Positions 14,894 to 22,191 of a DNA stretch of 55,456 nucleotides are shown here, piece after piece. Below the pieces are notes generated by a model that was not told the DNA's origin, searched no databases, and saw only the letters and a program-made list of their open reading frames with translations. Made by a program: the position numbers and the translations under genes. The stretch covers positions 1-55,456 of the forward strand of contig MKSW01000042.1 of the NCBI GenBank assembly GCA_001897425.1. The letters run 5' to 3'. Every line of letters begins with the position of its first letter. Positions within the stretch are counted from its first letter, which is position 1. The DNA comes from Actinobacteria bacterium 69-20 (lineage in GTDB: Bacteria; Actinomycetota; Actinomycetes; Mycobacteriales; Nakamurellaceae).

Positions 14894-15370
14894 CTACAGC
14901 GTCACGCCGGCGATGAGGGCGCCGGGGTCGTCGAGCAGGAGGCGGACGTCGTCGAGGGTCATGTGCTGCGCGACGTCGAGGGGGTCGACCTCGTCGTCCG
15001 TCTCGGGCAGGCGTCCGAAGCGCTCCATGATCTGCACGACGGTGCCGTAGACGTCGGGCTGGGTTGCCTGGATGGCCTCGCGCAGGGTGCCGCGCCAGGT
15101 GGTGCCGGTGATGACGGTGTCCAGCGTCAGGCCCGTGGTGTCGGGGTCCTGGTCGACCAGGACGTGGGTGAGTGCCTCGTCCTGGCGGCCCATCGCGGCC
15201 AGGCGGTGCGCCTCGGCTTCGTCGTGGGTGACGGGGTCGTGGTGCAGGCGCAGCAGCTCGGTGCGGGGGTAGCGGTTGCTGGACAGGTAGACGAGGTCTC
15301 CGCGGTAGACGGCGGTGACGGTGTACCGCGGAGTGATCGTGGTGGGCGGGGTGGTGAGGAGGGTGGTCAT
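14894..15370 (-). CDS. Hypothetical protein, cassette 4 of the leader-repeat array
   Basis: A 158-residue acidic protein with no recognised family. A Thr-rich start precedes a strand-rich segment (YTVTAVYRGDLVYLSSN), then helices with HDEAEAHRLAAMGRQDEALTH and an acidic C-terminal region (DVAQHMTLDDVRLLLDD). It is the last of four consecutive - strand genes that each have their own copy of a large repeated leader. The ATG at 15370 overlaps the stop of a conserved leader reading frame (ATGA), which suggests translational coupling. Its neighbours suggest a plasmid-maintenance or transfer accessory role. Confidence 0.65.
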   Translation of the reverse strand: MTTLLTTPPTTITPRYTVTAVYRGDLVYLSSNRYPRTELLRLHHDPVTHDEAEAHRLAAMGRQDEALTHVLVDQDPDTTGLTLDTVITGTTWRGTLREAIQATQPDVYGTVVQIMERFGRLPETDDEVDPLDVAQHMTLDDVRLLLDDPGALIAGVTL

Positions 15371-15393
15371 CGCGGTGCCCCTTCTTGCTCGTC

Positions 15394-15818
15394 GGTGGCC
15401 CCTTGGTGGGCCGGTGAGCGCCCGGTCCTTCCGGGCCTCACCGGCATGGCGCGAGGTAGCCGGCGTGTGCAGGGGTCCCCGGTCAAGGGGCGCAGGCTCG
15501 CTCGTTCGTGGGGAGCTCAGCGACCGGATCGACCTGCACCGCAGGTCGGCACGAACGGGTGGGCCGGAGCCGGCCGCCGGCCGCGCGCAGCGCCCTTGAT
15601 CGGGGGGACGCGCCTGCTACCGGCCCAGGTGTGCCGCGTGCTCGAGCTGCTCCCCCACTCCCCTGGTGCGAGCCGCGCGACTCGTCGACGTCGACGAGCT
15701 CGCCGGCGACGTCGTCCACCAGGGCCGGCCCTCCGTGGCCGGACCAGCCGCCCGGTGCGCGCTCCGTCGCGCGGCGGGCGGCCGCGCCCGGCCCCCACAC
15801 GGGAGGCCGGGCCAGGCC
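15394..15818. repeat. Leader repeat type 1, copy 1 (425 bp)
   Basis: Matches 16797-17221 along its whole length (offset 1,403). In - strand order it holds the end-of-gene hairpin of the preceding gene (GCCCGGCC/GGCCGGGC at 15786-15812), a conserved GCGCGCTCCGTCGCGCG segment, the 18-bp palindrome CTCGTCGACGTCGACGAG (15681-15698), the nested inverted repeat, and the hairpin near the ribosome-binding site of the next gene. It explains the gene-free stretch 15371-15821. Confidence 0.9.
15410..15621 (-). promoter_or_regulatory. Structured leader, type 1, upstream of the 158-aa gene
   Basis: Nested complementary arms: GGTAGCCGGCG (15455) with CGCCTGCTACC (15611); GGTCAAGGGGCGC (15481) with GCGCCCTTGATC (15590); GTTCGTG (15504) with CACGAAC (15550); CGACCTGC (15530) with GCAGGTCG (15541). 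Nearer the gene a hairpin at 15410-15445 has a GCCGGTGAG stem, which on the sense strand carries an AAGGA loop. Confidence 0.65.
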
Positions 15819-15821
15819 AGG

Positions 15822-16784
15822 TCACTGTGTCGCCGCGGCGGTGGCCACCTGAGCCGCGGTGCGGTGGTCGTCGATGGCGGCGTAGGTCGCCTTGTCGGTC
15901 CAGCCGAAGCCGCTTTCGACGCTCACGGTGGTGGGGTTGGCCCGCACGACGCGCCGCCAGTGCCCGTGCACCTTCACTGCGTCGCCGGGGTGGATCTGCT
16001 CGCGCGTGTAGTTGGTGGCGGCGCCGGTGGCGACCTGCTCGTCTCGGACCCTGGTCCAGTAGGCGAGCTGGTCGCGCAGCTCTGCGATCCGCGGGTCAAG
16101 GCGGGTGCCACGAGCGGCCTTCTGCTCGTCGGTGGCGTGGACGTAGCCGCGCTGGGGGTCGTAGTGCGGCTCGTCGATCGCGCGCTGTAGGCGCCGGATG
16201 TCGGCGCCGATCTTCTTGATGCGGTTGGCGACGGTGCTGGCCGAGTAGCGGGCGTCGGTGGTGTGCGCGGCCGCGTTCGCGCGGTCGGCGGCGCGCTCGG
16301 CGTCGTTGGCGGCGTCGATGCTGGCGCGCATGCTGTCGTGCGCGCGGGCGATCGCGCGCCGGTGCCGGCCTTCGGAGTGGTGACCGACGTGGATGGGCTC
16401 GCCGCCCTCGGGCAGCGCGGCGGCGTCGCGTTCGTGCCGCTGCCAGGCGGCCTCGGCGGCGTTGGCCTTGCGGTCGGCCTTGGCGTCGAGGGCCTCGACC
16501 CGGGCGGCCTGGCGGGCGAGCTTGTCGGCCTCGACCTGTTCGGTGGGCCGCCACGTGTCGTCGATCTCGTGGGCCACCTCGAAGCCCGCGGCGCGCAGGG
16601 CTGCGGTGGTGCGGTCGATGATCCACGACTTGGGGTGGTGGTCCCGGCTGGCCGGGACGAACCACGCGGAGATGGAGCGGCCCCAGCGCCAGCCGTTGGC
16701 CTTGAGGATCTGCGCGGTGCCGTCGCCGCGGGCGGTGCCCTCGATGAGGGTCCCGGCCTCGGCGGTGTGGGTGATGGTCAGCAT
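15822..16784 (-). CDS. DUF3560 domain-containing protein, cassette 3
   Basis: A 320-residue protein with the DUF3560 layout. The N-terminal domain has TLIEGTARGDGT and GWRWGRSISAWFVPASRD, then HHPKSWIIDRTTAALRAAGFEV. A long charged helical region follows (about residues 85-190), with GHHSEGRHRRAIARAHDSM, and a C-terminal beta-rich part contains GDAVKVHGHWRRVVRANPTT. DUF3560 proteins are common on actinobacterial plasmids and phages and have no known activity. The ATG at 16784 has AGGGAGGA just upstream. An in-frame upstream start exists in the leader, giving an extension that contains PVRPGRTGRSP. Confidence 0.8.
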   Translation of the reverse strand: MLTITHTAEAGTLIEGTARGDGTAQILKANGWRWGRSISAWFVPASRDHHPKSWIIDRTTAALRAAGFEVAHEIDDTWRPTEQVEADKLARQAARVEALDAKADRKANAAEAAWQRHERDAAALPEGGEPIHVGHHSEGRHRRAIARAHDSMRASIDAANDAERAADRANAAAHTTDARYSASTVANRIKKIGADIRRLQRAIDEPHYDPQRGYVHATDEQKAARGTRLDPRIAELRDQLAYWTRVRDEQVATGAATNYTREQIHPGDAVKVHGHWRRVVRANPTTVSVESGFGWTDKATYAAIDDHRTAAQVATAAATQ

Positions 16785-16796
16785 GTCGTCCTCCCT

Positions 16797-17221
16797 GGTG
16801 GCCCCTTGGTGGGCCGGTGAGCGCCCGGTCCTTCCGGGCCTCACCGGCATGGCGCGAGGTAGCCGGCGTGTGCAGGGGTCCCCGGTCAAGGGGCGCAGGC
16901 TCGCTCGTTCGTGGGGAGCTCAGCGACCGGATCGACCTGCACCGCAGGTCGGCACGAACGGGTGGGCCGGAGCCGGCCGCCGGCCGCGCGCAGCGCCCTT
17001 GATCGGGGGGACGCGCCTGCTACCGGCCCAGGTGTGCCGCGTGCTCGAGCTGCTCCCCCACTCCCCTGGTGCGAGCCGCGCGACTCGTCGACGTCGACGA
17101 GCTCGCCGGCGACGTCGTCCACCAGGGCCGGCCCTCCGTGGCCGGACCAGCCGCCCGGTGCGCGCTCCGTCGCGCGGCGGGCGGCCGCGCCCGGCCCCCA
17201 CACGGGAGGCCGGGCCAGGCC
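16797..17221. repeat. Leader repeat type 1, copy 2 (425 bp)
   Basis: Second copy of the repeat at 15394-15818; translations across it are unchanged. It fills the gap between the DUF4192 and DUF3560 genes. Equivalent parts: end-of-gene hairpin 17189-17215, 18-bp palindrome 17084-17101, nested inverted repeat 16858-17024, ribosome-site hairpin 16813-16848. Confidence 0.9.
16813..17024 (-). promoter_or_regulatory. Structured leader, type 1, upstream of the DUF3560 gene
   Basis: Same nested arms and AAGGA-loop hairpin as the copy at 15410-15621. The distance to the ATG at 16784 is about 29 bases, with AGGGAGGA between. Confidence 0.65.
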
Positions 17222-17224
17222 CGC

Positions 17225-18205
17225 CTACGGTCGCCGCGTCCAGCCGGGGCCGATCCCGGCGGCGAGGGTCGCCTCGATCAGGTGCGCGAGTCGGTGGCTG
17301 TCATCGGCGGCGAGGGCCTGCTCGATGCCGATGTTGGCGCTGGTGCCTGCTCCGGCCCACCACTGTGTGATGGCCCACAGGGTCCAGGCCGGGGCGGCGA
17401 CGGGCTCGCTGCCCTGGTGGGCGGCGACCCGGGCCAGGGTCTCGGCCCAGGGGTCGAGGCGGCCGCCGGGCTGCTCGGGGGTCTCCATGAGGGTCATGAC
17501 GGTCTCGGCGGCTGCGGCGTCGTCGCCGTTGAGCGCGGCCTCGGCCTTCTCGTCGGAGCGGGTGACCATGAGGACGAGCACCGCGTCGCGCACGTGGACG
17601 TCGGTGATCGACCGGGCCAGGAGCCCGAGGGTCCGCGGGTCGCTGGTCTGCTCCTCGACGGCCTGCCGCCAGGCGGCCAGGGCCTGGCCGTGCTCCAGGA
17701 CGTCGGGGCCGTCGTTGGCTGCGGCGCGGGCGGTGGCGATCGCCGCAGCGTCGGTCACGCGGGGGGTGAGGTCGTCGCGGCTGGTCCGCACGGCAATGCC
17801 GCTGTAGACGCTCATGGCGGCGACGCCAGTGCCGTCCAGGTCCGACATCGGGCTCAGCCCGGGCTCGTCGGCCCAGCCGTAACCGTTGCTGGTGACCACG
17901 GCGCTGCGGATCGCCAGAGGCTCGGCCGCCTTGCGGACGGCCGCGGCGGCCGCGGCGGCCGCGGTGGGGTCGTCGCTGTAGGTGATGAGGATGGCGCGGG
18001 CAGCGTTCTCGCGGGCCAGGATCCGGGCGAGGTCGGCGGCGGCGTCGGCGGCCGCAGTCAGGTCGACGCGCATGACGACTCCGACCCGGCCACGGGGGGC
18101 CAGCAAGGACACGAGCACGAGTGACTCGCTGGGCTGGAAGCCGAGCGAGGCGGGGACGTAGGCGAGGACCTCGGCCAGCGAACCGACTCGGAGAACGGTG
18201 GTCAT
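17225..18205 (-). CDS. DUF4192 domain-containing protein, cassette 2
   Basis: A 326-residue protein matching DUF4192: the start VGSLAEVLAYVPASLGFQPS, then SLVLVSLLAPRGRVGVVMRVDL and AILITYSDD, a layout typical of this actinobacterial family. The C-terminal half is helical and ends with WTLWAITQWWAGAG and GIGPGW. DUF4192 proteins recur on plasmids and chromosomes without a proven function. The ATG at 18205 follows the type 2 leader; an in-frame upstream start would add a peptide including PVRPGRTGRSP. A hairpin lies right after the stop codon, so the gene looks monocistronic. Confidence 0.85.
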   Translation of the reverse strand: MTTVLRVGSLAEVLAYVPASLGFQPSESLVLVSLLAPRGRVGVVMRVDLTAAADAAADLARILARENAARAILITYSDDPTAAAAAAAAVRKAAEPLAIRSAVVTSNGYGWADEPGLSPMSDLDGTGVAAMSVYSGIAVRTSRDDLTPRVTDAAAIATARAAANDGPDVLEHGQALAAWRQAVEEQTSDPRTLGLLARSITDVHVRDAVLVLMVTRSDEKAEAALNGDDAAAAETVMTLMETPEQPGGRLDPWAETLARVAAHQGSEPVAAPAWTLWAITQWWAGAGTSANIGIEQALAADDSHRLAHLIEATLAAGIGPGWTRRP

Positions 18206-18524
18206 GGGGGTTGTCCCTTCTGTTGGGCTGGCCCTGTGCGGGGCCGGTGAGCGCCCGGTCCTTCCGGGCCTCACCGGCAAGGCGCGAGGTATCGGGCCGA
18301 CGAAGGGGACCCGGTCAAGCCGGGGACGGGTGAAGAACCGAAGCCGCGCAGCGGCTGTTCTTCACTCGGCGCCGGCTTGACGGGGGCACGCGGCCTGATA
18401 CCGGCCCGGTGACACGCCCGCCCCACCTACTCCCCCACCACCCCGAGCGAGCCGTGCAACTCGTCGACGTCGACGAGCACCGCGCGGCGACGTCGTCCAC
18501 CAGGGCCGGCCACCAGGCCGGACC
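18200..18524. repeat. Leader repeat type 2, copy 1 (325 bp)
   Basis: Nearly identical to 20089-20413 (offset 1,889; about four differences by eye). It shares its outer and palindrome blocks with the type 1 repeats but has a different, shorter distal stem. It contains the 18-bp palindrome at 18460-18477. The bases beyond it up to the ParB-like gene (18525-18642) again carry the GCGCGCTCCGTCGCGCG segment. Confidence 0.9.
18243..18402 (-). promoter_or_regulatory. Structured leader, type 2, upstream of the DUF4192 gene
   Basis: Same fold as the copy at 20132-20291: ribosome-site hairpin at 18243-18278, nested inverted repeat at 18288-18402. Confidence 0.65.
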
Positions 18525-18604
18525 AGCTGGGGCACGGGGGCGAGCCCCCGTTGGCCGGCCGGTGCGCGCTCCGTCGCGCGACGGGCGGCCGCGCCCGCAG
18601 GGCG

Positions 18605-18640
18605 GTGTGGGGTGCCCGGTCGATTCCGGGCACCCCACAC
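18605..18640 (-). terminator. Terminator of the ParB-like gene
   Basis: GTGTGGGGTGCCCGG and its exact complement form a 15-bp stem around a 6-base loop, two bases beyond the stop codon of the ParB-like gene. It supports each cassette being its own transcription unit. Confidence 0.7.
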
Positions 18641-18642
18641 GG

Positions 18643-20094
18643 TCACTGGTCGTCGTCGGGGTCGTCGTCCTGCTCGGCGTTGGCCTCCTCGTCGTCCTGC
18701 TCGGCGGCGGGGGCCTCGTCGGTCCCGGCGGCCCTGGGCAGGCACAGGGCCTCGACCTCGGACAGTTCGTAGCCGCAGTCCTGGATGAAGGCGAAGTAGT
18801 CGCGGGTCACGCCGTAGGCGTTGCGCCAGGTGCCGGTGTGGGTGCCGTCCTCGACGGCGGCCAGGCCGATGACGAGGGCGATCTGCGTCGCGCGGGCCGG
18901 GGCGGCCTTGGCCACCTGGGCGGCGAGCGTCTCGGTGGCGGTGTGCCAGCCGGTGGGGTTGCTGTGGGCCTTGGCGCCGAGGATGTCGGCAGCGAGGCGG
19001 TGTCCCTGCTCGCGGGCCTTGTTGCTGGTGTAGCCGTCGAGCATGACGCGGGCGATGAACGCGGCGGCGGACTTGGGGGCGGTCTTGCGCTTGGCGAAGG
19101 TGGCCAGCCACTCGCGGCGCACCGTCTCGGCGGACTTCCACGCCTTGTTGTTGGCGACGACCTCGCGCCGGGCGGCGCGCTCCTCCTCGCTCATCGGCGT
19201 GCTGTGCTTGGTGGGGTCGGCGGTCTTGAGGTGGCCGTTGGCCTTGAAGTCCGAGCAGCCGTAGATGGCGACCGGCTCGGCGCCGGTGGTGTCGATCCAC
19301 GCGACGTGGCCGGGGCAGGTGGCGTGCGCCTCGGGGGTCAGGGCGATCTTGCTGCCCTTGGCGTGCAGGTCGGCCAGCGGCTTGACGGTGGTGTCGTAGT
19401 AGCCGGGGGCGCGGGTGATGGTGACCTTGGCGCGCTTGAGGCGCTTGGTCAGGGCGTCGACCTTGGCCTTCTCGGCCCGGTCGTCGCGGATGCGCTGGGC
19501 GGCGTGCGCCAGGGGCTTGCCGTAGCGGACGGCGTCGCGCAGGCGGCGGGTGCCGTCCTCGTCGCCCTCGAACTCGGCGAACACGGCGGCGTCCAGCAGG
19601 GACAGGCCCTCGTTGGCGGCGTCGAGCCCGGCGCGGGAACCGGCGACGGCGATCCCGGCTTCGACCTCGGCCTTCGGCTTGTGCAGGCGGCGGGCGATGG
19701 TCGCGGCGGGAAGGCCGAGCAGCGCCATCTGCTGGTAGGCGGCGGACCGCTCGGTGTCGGCCAGGGGCTTGCGGGCATCGTTCTCGATGACCTGCTGGAC
19801 GATGCGCTCGGCGTCGTCGCTGGTGCCGTCGATGATGCGGGCCGGGATGGTGGGCCGCTCGGCCGCGATGGCTCCGAGGGTGCGGCGCTGTCCGGCGCGC
19901 ACGTGCAGGGTGCCGTCCTCGTGCCGCTGGACCAGGATCGGCATGAGCACGCCGTTGTCGCGGATGGACTCGACGAAGGCGGGGTCGAGGTCGACGTCGG
20001 TGCGGACGTTGGCCTCGATGACCAGGGTCCGGGGGTCGAGGTCCGCGAAGGTCGAGGCGGTCTCGACGCCCTGGGTGGTGGTGTTCTCGGTCAT
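18643..20094 (-). CDS. ParB/Spo0J-like partition or regulatory protein, cassette 1
   Basis: A 483-residue protein with a ParB N-terminal domain: NVRTDVDLDPAFVESIRDNG, then VRAGQRRTLGAI, the family's CTP/DNA-clamp region (GxRR-like). A helix-turn-helix follows (LPAATIARRLHKPKAEVEAG). The C-terminal ~280 residues are an extension with a Cys-containing strand region (ATCPGHVAW, YGCSDF), helices, and a strongly acidic tail. It is not next to parA, which has its own RHH partner. It may therefore act as a KorB-like global regulator or nucleoid-like protein for the repeated leaders. The first role follows from family, the second is inference. Confidence 0.82.
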   Translation of the reverse strand: MTENTTTQGVETASTFADLDPRTLVIEANVRTDVDLDPAFVESIRDNGVLMPILVQRHEDGTLHVRAGQRRTLGAIAAERPTIPARIIDGTSDDAERIVQQVIENDARKPLADTERSAAYQQMALLGLPAATIARRLHKPKAEVEAGIAVAGSRAGLDAANEGLSLLDAAVFAEFEGDEDGTRRLRDAVRYGKPLAHAAQRIRDDRAEKAKVDALTKRLKRAKVTITRAPGYYDTTVKPLADLHAKGSKIALTPEAHATCPGHVAWIDTTGAEPVAIYGCSDFKANGHLKTADPTKHSTPMSEEERAARREVVANNKAWKSAETVRREWLATFAKRKTAPKSAAAFIARVMLDGYTSNKAREQGHRLAADILGAKAHSNPTGWHTATETLAAQVAKAAPARATQIALVIGLAAVEDGTHTGTWRNAYGVTRDYFAFIQDCGYELSEVEALCLPRAAGTDEAPAAEQDDEEANAEQDDDPDDDQ

Positions 20095-20413
20095 GGGGGT
20101 TGTCCCTTCTGTTGGGCTGGCCCTGTGCGGGGCCGGTGAGCGCCCGGTCCTTCCGGGCCTCACCGGCAAGGCGCGAGGTATCGGGCCGACGAAGGGGACC
20201 CGGTCAAGCCGGGGACGGGTGAAGAACCGAAGCCGCGCAGCGGCTGTTCTTCACTCGGCGCCGGCTTGACGGGGGCACGCGGCCTGATACCGGCCCGGTG
20301 ACACGCCCGCCCGACCTACTCCCCCACCACCTCGAGCGAGCCGTGCAGCTCGTCGACGTCGACGAGCACCGCGCGGCGACGTCGTCCACCAGGGCCGGCC
20401 ACCAGGCCGGACC
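20089..20413. repeat. Leader repeat type 2, copy 2 (325 bp)
   Basis: Upstream of the ParB-like gene, and the first of the four leaders in reading order. It contains the 18-bp palindrome CTCGTCGACGTCGACGAG at 20349-20366. The gene-free remainder, 20414-20566, has GC-rich hairpins but no gene. Confidence 0.9.
20132..20291 (-). promoter_or_regulatory. Structured leader, type 2, upstream of the ParB-like gene
   Basis: Nested arms: GGTATCGGGCCG (20177) with CGGCCTGATACC (20280); GTCAAGCCGG (20203) with CCGGCTTGAC (20261); GTGAAGAAC (20219) with GTTCTTCAC (20246); AGCCGC (20231) with GCGGCT (20240). Nearer the gene, the hairpin at 20132-20167 has an AAGGA loop on the sense strand. Confidence 0.65.
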
Positions 20414-20566
20414 CACGTCGTTTGCGTGAGGGATCGTCACCCGTAGGGCCGAGACGCCGCCGGCGGCTCGGGGAGGCCCCGCCCGGGGCCGACTAGAGCC
20501 CGACCCCGGCAGCAGCGCGGCCGGGGACACGCTCTCTTGGCCTTAGCTGACTTCTAGGGTTGGGTC

Positions 20567-21088
20567 GTGCAGTGGGTGACTCACGCTTTGCCGGCGGTCG
20601 GCGCACTGGCCGCGTTGGCAGCTGCCTTCTGGAGCATTGCCCAACTCATTCGCTCGTCGGGCGCTTACGCCCGGTATCAGCAGTGGTCGCAGATTGCCCG
20701 CGACACCGATAACCCGAAGGTCCGCGAGTATGCATCCGCTCGGGCTGAGTCGTATCTGCTCGATCACCTGGCCGGCACCGACACGTTGCAGGAGCGCCTC
20801 AGCTTCACCTTGATCGGCATCGCGTTCTTGGCGCTGATGGCGGGGATCGTCACTGACTCGTGGTCCGCGGGTATTCGAGGGCGCCCCCTGGCCTACGGCG
20901 CTCTCCACGGCGATCTGCTCCAGAGGGCGATCGTCCGTGACGTGGCGGCGTTGGGCTTCGTAGTCGGTTGCGTGGCCCTGGCCTCCGCGCCGACGCTCTT
21001 ACTGCGCTCCAAGCGCGCGCAGCTAGGAGCCGAACTCGGGCTCAAGACTCTGCCGCCGCCGGTAGGGCTCGCGCGGCCGAAGCGGTAG
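20567..21088 (+). CDS. Membrane protein of unknown function
   Basis: A 173-residue protein with three or four hydrophobic segments: near the N-terminus (LPAVGALAALAAAFWSIAQL), at about 83-102 (FTLIGIAFLALMAGIVT) and at about 128-148 (ALGFVVGCVALASAPTLLL). A charged loop of about 50 residues separates the first two. No family is recognised. The start is GTG at 20567 with no clear ribosome-binding site. It stands alone on the + strand, convergent with the partition operon. Confidence 0.6.
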   Translation: MQWVTHALPAVGALAALAAAFWSIAQLIRSSGAYARYQQWSQIARDTDNPKVREYASARAESYLLDHLAGTDTLQERLSFTLIGIAFLALMAGIVTDSWSAGIRGRPLAYGALHGDLLQRAIVRDVAALGFVVGCVALASAPTLLLRSKRAQLGAELGLKTLPPPVGLARPKR

Positions 21089-21142
21089 GCCGTTTCCCGC
21101 GGGCGCCGGTGGGCAGCAGCTCGCCGCGGTGTCGGTGGGCTG

Positions 21143-21766
21143 CTACTTGTCCGCGTCGCGGTCCTGCTCGTGCTGGATGTTCGACCAGGTGACGTCGGTG
21201 TGCGCGCGGGCGTAGTCCGCGCGGGCCTGGTCCCAGCTGACGAACGGCCGGGTGCCGAACGGGGTGTGCCCGTGCTCGAGGCACCATCCGCTGATGGTCG
21301 AGGCCTCGTCGCTGTCGCCGGCGCCCTCGCCGCAGTAGACGCAGACTGGCGCCTGGCTGATGGCGTCGTTGGGCATCACACGCTCGTAGCGGTCCTGGCC
21401 GGCGGTGGCCAGGATGACGGCGCGGGTGAGGGCCGGCAGCAGCTCGAGGGCCTCGGGACGGCCGAGCATGAACCGGCGCCCGGTCGTGCCGCGCACGGCC
21501 ACCGGTGCCGAGGAGACGACGAACACGGGGGAAGGCACTCCCCCTCGCTCGTCGTGTCCGCCGGCGAGGTTGGTCACGATCCTGAGCAGGTTGCCGAGCT
21601 CGGGCCCGGCGAACAGGGGGGCGTCGTCGCCCCACTGGTTGCCGTCGTCGTCGGGGTAGCGGTCGTCGAGCCGCCGGAGCGACACCCGGCCGTGGCCGGG
21701 GTCGTCGACGGAGATCTCGAACGTCGGCCTGTCCCGGTCGCCGCCCGTGTAGAAGGTCATGGCCAT
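21143..21766 (-). CDS. Hypothetical protein, last gene of the partition operon
   Basis: A 207-residue acidic protein with no recognised family. The N-terminal half is strand-rich (FYTGGDRDRPTFEISV, RVSLRRLDDRYPDD). The C-terminal part holds a possible metal-binding group (VCVYCGEGAG, WCLEHGH), with two Cys in C-x2-C followed by Cys and two His. It starts 12 bases after the RHH gene stop, so it is probably co-transcribed with parA. Function unknown. Confidence 0.6.
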   Translation of the reverse strand: MAMTFYTGGDRDRPTFEISVDDPGHGRVSLRRLDDRYPDDDGNQWGDDAPLFAGPELGNLLRIVTNLAGGHDERGGVPSPVFVVSSAPVAVRGTTGRRFMLGRPEALELLPALTRAVILATAGQDRYERVMPNDAISQAPVCVYCGEGAGDSDEASTISGWCLEHGHTPFGTRPFVSWDQARADYARAHTDVTWSNIQHEQDRDADK

Positions 21767-21778
21767 GGTGTCCCCCTG

Positions 21779-22189
21779 CTAACGGTTCTTCGACCTGGTG
21801 TTCCAGGCCTGGGCGACGAGCTGCTCGACCAGGCCGCGCGCGGTGAGGCCACTGGCTGAGGCCAGCTCGTCGAAGCGGGTGCGGGTCTGCTCGTCGACTC
21901 GCACGTACAGGGGCACCGTGGCCTGGCCGCGGGGCCGCCGCAGGCCGCCGGCTGGCGGTTCGTCGGCCGGCGGCCTCTCGACGGTCTGTCGCGCCTTCGG
22001 CGTGGCCGCGGGCTGCGTGGCAACCGTTTCGGCTGCGGGCAGGGTGGTCGGTGCCGGGGCCGCGGCGACCGGGAGTTCCGGCTGGGTGTGCGCGAGCACC
22101 GGCGGGGCCATGGGGTCCGCGACCGGAGGGGCGACGCGCCGCCGGCGAGGCTCGGGCAGTCCGCTTGTCGTGGTGGTGGTCTCGCTCAC
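21779..22189 (-). CDS. Ribbon-helix-helix partition partner of ParA
   Basis: A 136-residue protein. The first ~85 residues are a Pro/Ala/Thr-rich, probably disordered stretch. The C-terminal ~50 residues resemble a ribbon-helix-helix domain: strand ATVPLYVRV, then helices DEQTRTRFDELASASG and LTARGLVEQLVAQAW. A small RHH protein right after parA is the layout of ParF-ParG-like systems, where the RHH protein binds the centromere and its flexible arm stimulates ParA. The GTG at 22189 is two bases beyond the parA stop. Confidence 0.72.
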   Translation of the reverse strand: MSETTTTTSGLPEPRRRRVAPPVADPMAPPVLAHTQPELPVAAAPAPTTLPAAETVATQPAATPKARQTVERPPADEPPAGGLRRPRGQATVPLYVRVDEQTRTRFDELASASGLTARGLVEQLVAQAWNTRSKNR

Positions 22190-22191
22190 GG

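Noticed and set aside
15394-20413. Leader repeats as a transposon or intron
   Set aside because: They encode no transposase or reverse transcriptase, show no target duplications, and always end at a gene start; regulatory leaders fit better.
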